Of a stretch of 64,000 nt of DNA, positions 34,731-43,751 are shown piece after piece. This stretch comes from Paenibacillus sp. JZ16 (GTDB lineage: Bacteria > Bacillota > Bacilli > Paenibacillales > Paenibacillaceae). The position numbers were made by a program, and so were the translations under genes. The stretch spans positions 5,150,001 to 5,214,000 of the forward strand of contig NZ_CP017659.1 in NCBI RefSeq assembly GCF_015326965.1, written 5' to 3'. Each line of letters opens with the position of its first letter. Within the stretch, counting starts at the first letter, position 1. The notes below the pieces were generated by a model that saw only the letters and a program-made list of their open reading frames with translations, did not search any database and was not told where the DNA came from.

Positions 34731-34946
34731 ATGGGAACACCTGAGAATAAAGATTTGCTTCTGCAGCATGAGCTCGCAGTCATGGAAGGTATCCTCGAGA
34801 GCAAGGAACAATACCGAAAAATAGTCAAAGCTGGCCTAGCCAAGTGGGTTAAGGACCTTCAAGATGGCCGGATCGAGATCAAGACGGTGGATGACCTGAA
34901 AAAGTTGATAGAAATTGATATCGAACTGCAGAAGGATAATTTTTAA
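34731..34946 (+). CDS. small helical protein, probably phage-derived
   Basis: 71 residues, almost all predicted helical and charged (LLLQHELAVMEGILESKEQYRKIVKAGLAKWVKDLQDGRIEIKTVDDLKKLIEIDIELQKD). GAGGG lies 7 bases before the ATG. The preceding 100 bases carry no complete frame, and the gene may be the C-terminal part of a longer one, for instance a terminase small subunit, whose ends often look like this. Function not established. Confidence 0.5.
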   Translation: MGTPENKDLLLQHELAVMEGILESKEQYRKIVKAGLAKWVKDLQDGRIEIKTVDDLKKLIEIDIELQKDNF

Positions 34947-35098
34947 AGGAGCTCTTTCTCGATTTCATTAATTATTGTGAGATGACGCTTATAGAGGCTT
35001 TTTTTCTTATAACTTAACAGAGTATGATTTGTAGTTACTGAACAAAGAACTATCCTGATAAATACTATAGTAAGATAAGCATTCGAACAAAATGACAC

Positions 35099-35139
35099 GA
35101 AAAAAGGAACCTCTGGCTATGCCAGCAGGTTCCTTTTTT
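35099..35139. terminator. bidirectional terminator
   Basis: AAAAAAGGAACCT...AGGTTCCTTTTTT, a perfect inverted repeat around TGGC-TATGCCA. It ends the minus-strand gene at 35117-35341, whose last codons lie within it. Confidence 0.85.
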
Positions 35140-35341
35140 CGTCTAGTCGTATTAATCGACTCACATGCTTTATTTCCTCTAATGGAACCCAGACTGGCCC
35201 ATAAGCACTCCGCATCTCTAAGCGATCTGTACAAGTATCTGGTATGCCTTGTAATACTTCGCCATTGATGAGGTATATCGTCACGATGTGCTTCTTCTTA
35301 ATGGCTATTTTTAGTTCTTTATCCCACATTTGATTGATCAC
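35117..35341 (-). CDS. small protein, possibly Sm-like beta fold
   Basis: 74 residues from a GTG at 35341 (an ATG lies four codons in; neither has a strong ribosome site). The centre, IVTIYLINGEVLQGIPDTCTDRLEMRS then GPVWVPLEEIKHVSRLI, reads like a small five-stranded barrel of the Sm/Hfq-like kind, where a regulatory or RNA/protein interaction role would be expected. I do not recognise a named family. It sits alone between prophage remnants and its own terminator. Confidence 0.55.
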   Translation of the reverse strand: MINQMWDKELKIAIKKKHIVTIYLINGEVLQGIPDTCTDRLEMRSAYGPVWVPLEEIKHVSRLIRLDEKRNLLA

Positions 35342-35530
35342 GCACCCATGACTAAAGTAATGATGTCAGTATATCAAATTCAGGTAAAATTCACTATGGT
35401 TTCATTTGAACACGAGTAGATCTTATCTGAAAAGGAACGGGACTCGCGAAAGGGAACCTCGCTGCTGCAAAGTGTGTTGACTCAAAAGGGCCGATCTTGA
35501 CCAGGGAGGACTCTGCGATTGGTGAAAGAA

Positions 35531-35570
35531 ATAATAAAATCCCGCTCGAATGAGCAGGATTTTATTATAT
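35531..35570. terminator. bidirectional hairpin terminator
   Basis: ATAAAATCC-GCTC-GAAT-GAGC-GGATTTTAT-type inverted repeat; on the minus strand it ends the WGxxGxxG gene. Confidence 0.8.
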
Positions 35571-35585
35571 TACTTCAACAGGTCT

Positions 35586-35828
35586 TTAATGACGTTCAGG
35601 ATTGCGACGTCTCAGACCTACGAGGCCGGCAAGACCGAGCAAACCGAGCCAGCCCCAGTCTGTATCGTTGTCATTGCCTACAGCATTCGTGTTATAGCCG
35701 TTTGTGTTCACGTTATTGGTTCTCATATCGTTTGAATTCATGTTGTTGTTGTTTTCTGCAAAAGCAGGAACCGCAAGAATCAAAGCAATACTAATACCGG
35801 CTAAAAATGTGGCGAGGATTTTCTTCAC
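35586..35828 (-). CDS. WGxxGxxG-tail secreted small protein
   Basis: 80 residues. Signal peptide MKKILATFLAGISIALILAVPAFA, an Asn-rich linker (NNNNMNSNDM...NTNGYNTNAVG) and a C-terminal tail DWGWLGLLGLAGLVGLRRR, which matches the WGxxGxxG-type sorting tail seen in Paenibacillus and related bacteria (Trp-Gly, a Gly-spaced helix, then an Arg cluster). Such tails are thought to be recognised by a dedicated protease or sorting enzyme. The function of the exported part is unknown. GGAAAGGAG lies before the ATG. Confidence 0.85.
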   Translation of the reverse strand: MKKILATFLAGISIALILAVPAFAENNNNMNSNDMRTNNVNTNGYNTNAVGNDNDTDWGWLGLLGLAGLVGLRRRNPERH

Positions 35829-36103
35829 GATTTGAACTCCTTTCCGTAATAATGTTGATTATTTAGCGGGACAGGTACCAGAATTATGGTGCCCTTTACG
35901 GATATTATTATTCGTTACTGAACAACGAAGGACATCCTCATCGTTATAGCGGAAATACGGATATGAACAGGGCTAAACAGTAATCGCATCTTCGATAGTT
36001 CTTGTTTTTATAAAATATGTCCTTGACTATTACCTCTTGCCTTTGCGTTATCAGACGCCCTTACATACTATGTATTATTCCAATGTGGAAGGGGTAGGGA
36101 AAA

Positions 36104-36202
36104 ATGAGTGGATACGAAGGTTCTGGGTATGGAAGTAGTATTGGTGTTATTCTCGTTCTCTTTATTCTACTTGTAATTATACTGCGTACTTGGGGATTTT
36201 AA
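36104..36202 (+). CDS. YjcZ-family sporulation miniprotein, 32 aa
   Basis: ATG after GGAAGGGG. The product is a Gly/Tyr-rich start (MSGYEGSGYGSS) followed by one hydrophobic helix (IGVILVLFILLVIIL) and a short end RTWGF. This is the pattern of the YjcZ/SscA family of tiny sporulation-associated proteins (B. subtilis SscA helps spore assembly). A terminator follows 60 bases later. Probably transcribed in the mother cell, but I cannot identify its promoter with certainty. Confidence 0.85.
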   Translation: MSGYEGSGYGSSIGVILVLFILLVIILRTWGF

Positions 36203-36260
36203 GTAAATACCTTGTATAAGGACCCACTTGCGTGAATGGAATGTTCCAGAATTATATTTG

Positions 36261-36293
36261 AAGGCATCCAGACAAATCTGGGTGCCTTTTCCA
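36261..36293 (+). terminator. terminator
   Basis: AAGGCATCCAGA-CAAA-TCTGGGTGCCTTTT, 60 bases after the YjcZ-like gene. Confidence 0.85.
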
Positions 36294-36423
36294 TAACACA
36301 GTGCAATAAGGAAGAGGGTTCTTTTGTCGATCGTTTCATGATTTCATTTCATAGATTAGTAGTCCAATCATTCTCGCAGATGCTGCATATAATGCAATAT
36401 CTTCTGTGAAGGGAGGATTTCTT

Positions 36424-36519
36424 ATGAAAAAACATCATCATAAGGTTAAAGTTATCGTCCTCAAACCTGGGCAAAAAATCATCGTAAAGTGTAAAAAGCA
36501 TAAGAAGAATCACGCATAA
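36424..36519 (+). CDS. very basic 31-aa peptide
   Basis: GAAGGGAGG lies 6 bases before the ATG. The product (MKKHHHKVKV..., VLKPGQKIIVKCKKHKKNHA) is almost half Lys and His with one Cys. A hairpin terminator follows at once. Its position beside a YjcZ-like sporulation gene suggests a spore-related small protein, but no family is recognised. The ribosome site and terminator are the main evidence that it is real. Confidence 0.6.
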   Translation: MKKHHHKVKVIVLKPGQKIIVKCKKHKKNHA

Positions 36520-36531
36520 AAAGTCTGTAAT

Positions 36532-36566
36532 GCAGTGGTGAACCTTAACAAAGGTTCACCACTATC
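36532..36566 (+). terminator. hairpin terminator
   Basis: GTGGTGAACCTT-AACAA-AGGTTCACCAC, perfect apart from the outermost bases; only a weak T-run follows. Confidence 0.65.
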
Positions 36567-36693
36567 CATAGAGCTACAACTTGAGAATGAAATGGAATTG
36601 ACTATCTGCCGCTTTTCCGTTGATAGGATGTAATAACCGTTGATAAAGGCGAGAAGGTGTGTGGGGGCTCGCTATTATGCTTGGAGAGAGGGA

Positions 36694-36903
36694 TCATAGC
36701 AGAACAATCAGAATTCCAGCCACGAATAAAATGGATCCGAGGACCAGCAGAAGAAGCCCACTCGATTTAATATATTGAATGTAGTCCGAACTTGGCTCAG
36801 ACTCATACTTTACTTTCCAGATTCTATATAAGGAACCCCAAGTGGGTTTGCGTATTCTCAATACACCACGTACCAAAAAAACGACAGCAAACAAGATAAG
36901 CAC
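36694..36903 (-). CDS. DUF6199-like small membrane protein
   Basis: 69 residues from GTG 36903. A first helix (LILFAVVFLVRGVL) leads to KPTWGSLYRIWKVKYESEPSSDYIQYIKSSG, which matches the P...W...W..K....EPS..Y.......G pattern of DUF6199 proteins, and a second helix (LLLLVLGSILFVAGILIVLL). The family is widespread in Firmicutes and its function is unknown. The gene stands alone; it could extend a few codons upstream, because GAGGAG lies about 28 bases before the GTG. Confidence 0.7.
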   Translation of the reverse strand: MLILFAVVFLVRGVLRIRKPTWGSLYRIWKVKYESEPSSDYIQYIKSSGLLLLVLGSILFVAGILIVLL

Positions 36904-37101
36904 AAATCCAGATATATTAACCAGCTCCTCACCAAAAGCCCAATGAAAATAGTTAATCCGAGTAATACATATTACAAGCTAAATAGGTGGATAACTCCAC
37001 CAGATCTACAGTCATCCGGATTGCTATTTCGTCGGATTTCCGAATATTAATAGACCAAGCCAGATATGAATGGCATCGACGAACATAGAGACTGTATCTA
37101 G

Positions 37102-37301
37102 GCCATCCAATATAGGCTTAAGCAAACACCGAATGTACCAGATTGGAGTATCTTATATATTATACTCGTCCTTGCAGTAGGACTTACAGTTGCTTGCCTA
37201 ATATAAGCGTGCCCAAGCATTGGTGGAAGGAATTGCTGCAGTTGCCTTCGCTGTAATGGAACACCGGGCTATTCAACAACCTACAAAGGCGGTGAATGAT
37301 C
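37102..37301 (+). pseudogene. broken A118-like phage holin gene
   Basis: One frame gives YRLKQTPNVPDWSILYIILVLAVGLTVACLI then a stop; a shifted frame continues VEGIAAVAFAVMEHRAIQQPTKAVNDR up to the amidase start. The order and wording match the intact holin at 43363-43638 (VLKQTPKVPNWSIVYLVMVVSILF..., then IIQGILAGAFAVFGHQAVKQT). The N-terminal helix is missing and a stop plus frameshift interrupt the rest. It is the expected partner of the amidase gene that follows, so this was a holin-endolysin pair. Confidence 0.85.
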
Positions 37302-38030
37302 GTGAAAAAGGTTTGGATTGACGCAGGGCATGGCGGGAAGGATTCCGGAGCAACCGGAAATGGCCTGCAGGAGAAAGACGTCGTGTTAGCGGTGTCTCTT
37401 GCTGTGAAGAAACGATTGGAAGCTGATTATGGCGATGTCCAAGTACTACTCTCCCGGTCTTCAGATGTGTTCCTTGAATTGGCTGAACGGACTCATAAGG
37501 CAAACGCTGCTGGCGCAGATATCCTAGTTAGCATCCATTGTAACGCGGGTGGAGGTGCAGGGGGCTTTGAGTCATATCGATATACCTCGGCAAGCTCCGG
37601 TTCGGTAAAATTGCAGAACGTTATGCATACGGAGGTCATGAATGCCATTAAAACCTTCGGAGTCATCGATCGGGGGCAGAAGGCCGCTAACTTGCATATG
37701 GTCCGTGAATCTAAAATGCCTGCCGTCTTAACCGAAAACTTGTTTATCGATGTCGCGGCAGATGCAGCTAAGCTTAAACGGCAGGATGTAATAGATTCTA
37801 TTGCGATCGGGCATGTGAATGGCATTGCTAAATATTTGGGGCTTCAGAAGAAAGAGGGGGCTGGTACAGTGGAGGATAAGGTACATGTCGTCGTCAACGG
37901 AAAGCAGATCGCGGATGGCAAGCTTGAGAATGGCGTGACCTATGTGCCGCTTCGGGCCATCGGTGAAGCATTAGGCGCCAGAGTGAGCTGGGATAATAAG
38001 ACCAAGACGGCTACAGTTACGACCGAATAA
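37296..38030 (+). CDS. N-acetylmuramoyl-L-alanine amidase (Amidase_3) with stalk domain
   Basis: 244 residues. Residues 5-180 are an Amidase_3 domain with the zinc ligands His12 (IDAGHGGKDSG), Glu26 (LQEKDVV) and His81 (SIHCNAG), and catalytic Glu147 (VLTENLFI). Residues about 195-244 (VHVVVNGKQIADGKLENGVTYVPLRAIGEALGARVSWDNKTKTATV) form a copper-amine-oxidase-N-like stalk domain used by Paenibacillus cell-wall proteins. There is no signal peptide, so release would require a holin, which fits a phage endolysin origin. The adjacent holin is broken. The start is ATG 37296; a GTG 6 bases later is also possible. Confidence 0.9.
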   Translation: MIVKKVWIDAGHGGKDSGATGNGLQEKDVVLAVSLAVKKRLEADYGDVQVLLSRSSDVFLELAERTHKANAAGADILVSIHCNAGGGAGGFESYRYTSASSGSVKLQNVMHTEVMNAIKTFGVIDRGQKAANLHMVRESKMPAVLTENLFIDVAADAAKLKRQDVIDSIAIGHVNGIAKYLGLQKKEGAGTVEDKVHVVVNGKQIADGKLENGVTYVPLRAIGEALGARVSWDNKTKTATVTTE

Positions 38031-38215
38031 ACACCTGATTATTTGGAGATAGGAAGTATGGTTCTCCTCCATGGATATGCAAACCTCCACTTGTTGGGGG
38101 TGTGCAAAAGAGCAGTGCTATTTGTGCCCCATCGAACAATTTATGTCCCTTTAATCCTAATTTAAGCTTCCATTAATATTCGGAGCTTATGATATAAGCA
38201 CCCCTTAAAAAATAT

Positions 38216-38256
38216 ATCAGAAGCCCCTCTAACATCGGTTAGAGGGGCTTCTTTGG
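38216..38256. terminator. terminator
   Basis: AGAAGCCCCTCTAAC-ATCG-GTTAGAGGGGCTTCT, a perfect 15-bp stem with TTTGG on the plus side and an A-run on the other. Confidence 0.85.
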
Positions 38257-38303
38257 TTGTCTTCCCTCATCTGAGGCAAAGCCCAGGCCTTAGGATGAGC
38301 TAT

Positions 38304-38636
38304 TTACAATCCCAGCCATTTCGTGATATAAGCCGATACGGCTAATTCCTGGAAATCCTGCCAGCTGCGAAATGGGGTATGTTCAACGATAAACGGGTTA
38401 ATCGTATGTCCTTGTATGAATTCGTCAAACTCTTCATCTGTGCTTCCCTCATAACCTGCGGCTTTCAGCAAGTGACCGATTGAAGAAAACTTGGTATGTC
38501 TTTGAATAAATGATTCCGAGAACAATTCTTCCACGGGCACTTCTTGTTTCATGTCCGAGAGCCTTGCGGCATTTTCGCGAATTTCTGATAGCTTCTCTTC
38601 ATCCAGTCCGTCTAATCCACTGATCCCAGTATTCAT
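38304..38636 (-). CDS. hypothetical acidic protein, 110 aa
   Basis: ATG 38636 follows GGAGGTGGG; an upstream extension of 14 codons lacks a ribosome site. The sequence is acidic and mixed helical, starting MNTGISGLDGLDEEKLSEIRE and ending FRSWQDFQELAVSAYITKWLGL. No signal peptide, membrane helix or metal motif is seen. The repeated TINPFIVEHTPFRSWQDF region recalls small Paenibacillus proteins of unknown function, but I cannot name a family. Confidence 0.65.
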   Translation of the reverse strand: MNTGISGLDGLDEEKLSEIRENAARLSDMKQEVPVEELFSESFIQRHTKFSSIGHLLKAAGYEGSTDEEFDEFIQGHTINPFIVEHTPFRSWQDFQELAVSAYITKWLGL

Positions 38637-38898
38637 TATGCCCACCTCCAAAAAGTTGCACGTCACTCTATTATACATATACGAGTATGCTGAATTATCG
38701 GATTCGCTTTTTTTTGAAGCAGGTATTGACTTGCTATTTTTATATAAAGGGAGAAGGTTTAGTACATATTTATAATTATTCTTTACCTAGGAATGACGGT
38801 CGATATCATGTAGACTGGTAATGATTTACTGCCGCCACACCTTGCTTTATGGGGGATGGAGGTCCGTACATACTTGCTTGCATATGGGGGTGGGCACT

Positions 38899-40644
38899 GT
38901 GCCCAAACAAGAAAAGGTTTCAATGTCATGGCTGCTGCGGTATTTGAAACCGGTAAAAGGACGGTTAATACTGCTGCTCGTGTTGCTGTTGACGTCGACG
39001 GGCTTGCAGCTTTTGAATCCGCAAATTGTCAAACGATTTATTGACACGGCAGCCGAAGGCGGGGTTATAGCCGCGCTGATTCAGCTGGCGGGATTGTTTC
39101 TGGTCGTGGCTGTTTTTAACCAGCTGATAACCGTGGCTGTCAGCTATATGGGGAACGATATTTCATGGCGAGCGACAAACCGACTTCGCGGCGATCTCTT
39201 GAAGCATTGCTTGCGGCTGGATATGCGATTTCATAATGTCAAAACGCCCGGCGAGATGATCGAGCGGGTGGACGGCGACGTGACGAATATTTCGAACTTC
39301 TTCGCGATGTTCATCGTGCAGGTTATCGGAAGTTTTGTGCTGCTCGCCGGCATACTAGGATTTATGTTTACGGTCAATCTGCCGATCGCGATCGTCATGA
39401 CGGTGTTTACGCTGCTGTCCATTTTGTTCATGGTGTTCATCCGGAATATGGGCGTCAATTCTTCGAAGAATGAACGCGAAGCCAGCGCTTCGCTGTTCGG
39501 GTTAATTGAGGAACGCATCGCCGGCATTGAGGATGTACAGGCGAACGGCAATGTGCCGTATGTGATGAATCGGTTTCACCGGATGATGCGCACCGTGTTT
39601 CTGAAAGGGAGAAAAGCCTGGATGCTCCGCGTTGTCCCTTGGAATACCACGGTGATTCTGTTTGCCCTTGCGGTTACCGCTGTCCTGTTACTAGGGGTTC
39701 GCTATTATCTGATCGGTGAAATTACGCTGGGGACCCTGTTCTTAATCTACCAGTATACGCAGATGCTGAATGATCCGATCGAGATGCTGGGTGACCAAGT
39801 GCAGGAGTTCCAAAAAGCAAAATCCGGCATGCTGCGCTCCAGAGAGTTGTTGTCCAACAAGAGCGAGATTGTGGACGGAGAGCAAGAGGAGCTTCCGGAA
39901 GGGGCGCTCGGTTTGGAATTTGAAGGCGTCAGCTTCAGTTATAACGAAGATAAACCGGTGTTAAAAGACATCAACTTTGAAGTCAAACCAGGCGAACGCC
40001 TGGGCATTATCGGTCGTACCGGCAGCGGAAAGTCGAGTCTCAGCCGTATTCTGCTTCGACTGTATAACATCGACAGCGGCGTGATCCGCGTTGGGGGGAC
40101 CGATATCACGAAGCTGAAGCTGCCTGCGCTTTACCGCCGGGTGGGGATGGTCACACAGGATGTGCAGCTGTTCGATGGCTCGCTGCGTGACAACCTGACG
40201 TTGTTTGATCACGGCGTGTCGGATGCATTCATTCTGGAAACGACGGAGCGTTTGGGGCTTCGGCAATGGATCGATGCGCAGCCGGAAGGCCTGGATACGC
40301 ATCTGACAGCAGGCGGAGCTTCGCTGTCCGCGGGAGAAGCTCAGCTATTCGCTTTAACCCGGGTATTTTTGACGCAACCAAGCTTGGTGATTCTGGATGA
40401 ACCGTCTTCACGTCTGGATGCCGCAACGGAAACGATGCTGCAGGTAGCCGTGGATCAGCTGATGAGCAGCTGTACGGGCATCATCATCGCGCACCGGCTG
40501 GCTACGCTGGAGCAGGTGGATAAAATTATGGTGCTGGGTGACGGGCGAATTATGGAATTCGGCGCACGGGAAGCACTTGCGTTAGATCCGGCATCACATT
40601 ATGCCAGACTGCTGAGCACAGGCAGAGAGGAGGAACTGGCATGA
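38899..40644 (+). CDS. ABC exporter half A
   Basis: About 581 residues. GTG 38899 is chosen because GGGGGTGG lies 5 bases upstream; ATG 38884 or 38821 are alternatives. The exporter membrane domain with six helices spans about 20-300. The ATPase has GRTGSGKSSLSR (Walker A), TQDVQLFDGSL (Q-loop), LSAGEAQLFALTRV (the signature has Ala-Gly-Glu for Gly-Gly-Gln), LVILDEPSS with its catalytic Glu, and AHRLATL (switch His). It overlaps the second half gene by 4 bases (ATGA), so the two form a heterodimer. Type: drug/lipid or peptide exporter; no substrate can be given. Confidence 0.9.
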   Translation: MPKQEKVSMSWLLRYLKPVKGRLILLLVLLLTSTGLQLLNPQIVKRFIDTAAEGGVIAALIQLAGLFLVVAVFNQLITVAVSYMGNDISWRATNRLRGDLLKHCLRLDMRFHNVKTPGEMIERVDGDVTNISNFFAMFIVQVIGSFVLLAGILGFMFTVNLPIAIVMTVFTLLSILFMVFIRNMGVNSSKNEREASASLFGLIEERIAGIEDVQANGNVPYVMNRFHRMMRTVFLKGRKAWMLRVVPWNTTVILFALAVTAVLLLGVRYYLIGEITLGTLFLIYQYTQMLNDPIEMLGDQVQEFQKAKSGMLRSRELLSNKSEIVDGEQEELPEGALGLEFEGVSFSYNEDKPVLKDINFEVKPGERLGIIGRTGSGKSSLSRILLRLYNIDSGVIRVGGTDITKLKLPALYRRVGMVTQDVQLFDGSLRDNLTLFDHGVSDAFILETTERLGLRQWIDAQPEGLDTHLTAGGASLSAGEAQLFALTRVFLTQPSLVILDEPSSRLDAATETMLQVAVDQLMSSCTGIIIAHRLATLEQVDKIMVLGDGRIMEFGAREALALDPASHYARLLSTGREEELA

Positions 40645-42445
40645 CCATCACGGGTTTTATAGGACGCCTCTTTCGATTCAGGCCTTCATTATTTTTAATC
40701 AACGGTCTGCTGTGGTGCATATTTCATTCCTTGCCGCTATTGATCGGACTGGGGATGCAGTGGTTTTTTGACCGGGCGACGGCCAGTTCCACGGATTATG
40801 TATGGCTGGCGGTGCCCTTGATCTTTATTGCCGTTGTAAGGGTTGCGCGGGTAGGGACGTTCTTTGCGGCCTTCTATCAATGGGTAACGTATATTTATCA
40901 CATTCAGGCCATTCTGCGCACGAACATGCTGGCCGGGATTATGCGCTGGCCGGGGCGTAATTTGCCAGCTTCTCCAGGGGAGGCGATGAGCCGCTTCCGC
41001 GATGACGTGGATGAAGTTGTGGAATACGTGGAATCCTGGGTGGATTTCTGGGGACGTCTCGTTTTTGCCCTCGTATCCGTTGTCATTATGGCGAGCATTA
41101 ACTGGAAGATCATGCTGGTGGCCGTGCTGCCGCTCGTGGTGGTCACGCTCCTGAACAATCTGTCCGGCAACCGCGCGCGTCGTTACGGCCTAAAGAACCG
41201 GGAAGCTACAGGGCGCATAACCAGCTTTATCGCGGAAACCTTCGGTGCGGTTCAAGCCTTGAAGCTTGGGCAGGCCGAGGATCATGTACATGAGCGCTTT
41301 ATGAAGCTGAACGAAGACCGCCGGCAGGCAGCGCTGAAGGATAATCTGTTCAAACAATGGATGCGATCCTTGAATCAGCATGTGCTTAGCATCTGTACGG
41401 GACTGATTCTGCTGATGTGCGCAGCTGAAATGCAGGCCGGGCATTTTACCGTCGGGGACTTTGCTTTGTTCACGTCTTACCTGGCCAATATCGGCTTCAG
41501 CATTTCCTTATTCGGTTATATGGTATTTCAGCACAAGCGGCTGAAGGTTTCCTTTGACCGGATGCGCTCGCTGTTTCGCCCTGGTGAGGAAGACCGGATC
41601 ATTGAGGCACGGGAAACGTATCTGAACGAAGAGCCGCCGGAACTGCCCGTCATTCACAGAGAACCAGGAGAGAAGCTGAAGGAGCTGGAAGTCAAGAATT
41701 TATCGTACCATTATCCGAATTCGGAGAATGGCATAACGGATATTAATTTCCGCCTGGAGCGCGGCAAGTTTCTGGTGGTGACCGGACGAATCGGGGCGGG
41801 GAAATCGACGCTTGTCCGGACATTGCTGGGACTGCTGCCGAAACAGGAAGGAACGATCCGCTGGAACGGGGAAGAGGTGGATCCGGCAACCTTCCTTATG
41901 CCTCCTCGGGCGGCCTATACTCCGCAGGTTCCAAGGCTGTTTAGCGATCCCTTGAGAGAGAACATCGTGCAAGGGAAGAAAGAGCGGACCGAGGAAGCTC
42001 TGGAACGGGCTGTTCGGCTGGCGGTCATGGAGAAGGATATCGAGAATCTGGATCAGGGACTGGAGACGTTTGTCGGTCCGAGAGGCGTTATGCTGTCGGG
42101 GGGACAAATCCAGCGGGCGGCTACGGCACGCATGCTGATCACGGGCGCGGATTTATTCATTTTTGATGATCTGTCCAGCGCGTTGGACGTGGAGACGGAG
42201 CAGCAGGTATGGGATGGGTTGTCAAGGAGCAGGGCGTCACTTGCATCGCGGTATCGCATCGGAGGGCAGCTCTTTCGAAAGCCGATCATATCATCGTCAT
42301 GAAGGATGGGCGGATCGAAGCGGAGGGCAGCTTGACGGAGCTGCTCGCCACGAGCGAAGAGATGCAGCTGTTATGGCAGGGCGAGCAGTCCGCTGTCGAG
42401 GCTCAGGCCCCCGCAGAGGATGAAGCTGAAGTTAGTAAGGTATAA
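40641..42445 (+). pseudogene. ABC exporter half B, frameshifted near its end
   Basis: The partner of the preceding gene, in ATGA overlap. Frame one (40641-42302) gives the membrane domain, GRIGAGKSTLVR, PQVPRLFSD, LSGGQIQRAATARM and [12 protein letters not shown] (Asp instead of the catalytic Glu, so one ATP site is degenerate, as is usual in heterodimers). Near 42218 one base is missing (TTGTCAAG where TTGTTCAAG would fit). Normal text then continues in another frame to 42445: [35 protein letters not shown]. Without the shift the switch His and the C-terminal 75 residues are lost. Either a recent mutation or a read error. The rest is intact. Confidence 0.88.
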
Positions 42446-42508
42446 CATCAAGTTTGGTTTGGAATTGGGGATGTAAGAACAGGTTTCGACAGGTTTAGAT
42501 AGGTTTAG

Positions 42509-42552
42509 AGCAGGGCAGCTTCCGTTGGTGTGGAGGCTGCCTTTTTTTGTAT
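42509..42552 (+). terminator. terminator, preceded by AGGTTT repeats
   Basis: GGGCAGCTTCC and GGAGGCTGCC form the stem, with TTTTTTT after. Three short AGGTTT blocks (42479-42508, CAGGTTT/TAGGTTT) stand directly before it. Confidence 0.85.
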
Positions 42553-42608
42553 AATATTTATGGGAAATAATGGGTCGGCATTCAGATGTATAAGGGAGAG
42601 AGATCTAT

Positions 42609-43150
42609 ATGAAGAATCGCAAATTCTTGGTAACGTTCGGTTATAACCTGGACCATAGCAATATCGATTACCTTGTGTCCGATCGCCTGTCCCGCCATAA
42701 GGGCTGGATTCAGAAGGATTACTTTGATCCGGTGCTGCACACAGGGGCTGCGTTTATTCTAAACTACCAGATCATCGACACGAATGCTGCCAGAGTCTCG
42801 CAGCGCTATTACTTGGATGATTACCACGTCACGGAAGCCAAGCTGCAAGGCTTTCTTTACTCGCTAAACAAGCTGAAGGGTACGCATGTGTTGTGCAATC
42901 CCAGGGTACAAGGACATCACTGGACCGTTATTGATGGGCACGAGTACAGCTGTTATGCCTATCAGACACTGGATGGAAGGGATCTGCGCTTCTTGCAGTA
43001 CGAAGAGGATTCAGAAGAAGCTTCTCTTAAGAAGGGGGGGCCCCGGATTCCTACCTAGCCTTTCCCTCTGATTGCAGTCAAGAAGAGAAGGATCGGCGGC
43101 TGACCGACTGGATCATCGGAATTACTGAAGCGGGTAGGCAGCAGCCTTAA
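42609..43150 (+). pseudogene. hypothetical protein with one-base loss in a seven-G run
   Basis: The first 149 codons (to 43058) read as an ordinary protein: MKNRKFLVTFGYNLDHSNID, then LDDYHVTEAKLQGFLYSLNKLKGTHVL, NPRVQGHHWTVIDGHEY and RDLRFLQYEEDSEEASLKKGG. The frame ends shortly after a run of seven G (43034-43040). In the -1 frame a natural ending follows: PDSYLAFPSDCSQEEKDRRLTDWIIGITEAGRQQP and a stop at 43148-43150. An eight-G run would join them into about 180 residues. This may be a phase-variable homopolymer, a mutation or a read error. The family is not recognised. GAGAG lies before the ATG. Confidence 0.75.
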
Positions 43151-43362
43151 GTGTCACCGCCATTCATGATGGATACTCACTGCGTATTTCCACCACCGGG
43201 AGCAACGTAATTCGTTGCTGCGTCTGCATATCGTCAAACCTATCGTAAATTCCGTTTCGCTTATTCTATTATTTTACTTGCGAGAATAAGGATATAAATA
43301 CAAGCCGATCGATAGGCTCGGGGAATAGGATGTAGAAGATGAATGGAAAGGGTGGGTTTACC

Positions 43363-43638
43363 ATGGAATGGAGCGTCATTTTTCAATTGATCGACCCGCG
43401 GCTCTTCATGGTCGTTGCTGCCTGTTGGGTAATCGGATATGTGCTGAAGCAAACGCCGAAGGTTCCGAATTGGAGCATTGTATATTTGGTTATGGTCGTA
43501 TCGATTCTGTTCACAACCGGCTTGATCGGCTGGAGCGTGGAAAATATCATTCAAGGCATACTTGCAGGGGCGTTTGCGGTATTCGGCCATCAGGCCGTTA
43601 AACAAACGGCAGAGGCGATTGCGACTAGAAAGAAGTAA
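43363..43638 (+). CDS. A118-like phage holin
   Basis: 91 residues from ATG 43363 (GGTGGG upstream). Three helices: FMVVAACWVIGYVL, WSIVYLVMVVSILFTTGLIGW and IIQGILAGAFAVFGHQAV, with a basic C-terminal tail (ATRKK). This matches the Hol118-type holin family (holin 5-1) that forms pores for endolysin. No endolysin gene lies beside it; a broken copy of the same gene does stand next to the amidase at 37.3 kb, some 6 kb away. It may be a domesticated copy. Confidence 0.85.
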   Translation: MEWSVIFQLIDPRLFMVVAACWVIGYVLKQTPKVPNWSIVYLVMVVSILFTTGLIGWSVENIIQGILAGAFAVFGHQAVKQTAEAIATRKK

Positions 43639-43751
43639 GAACGGCTGAACGGCCCGGGATGATTTTTGCCTAAACCGAACTTTACCTGGCAGTCTGCCGC
43701 TTGAACCTGTTACTCTTAAGTCCATAAGATGATTTAAGGGAGCGTGAAGAT

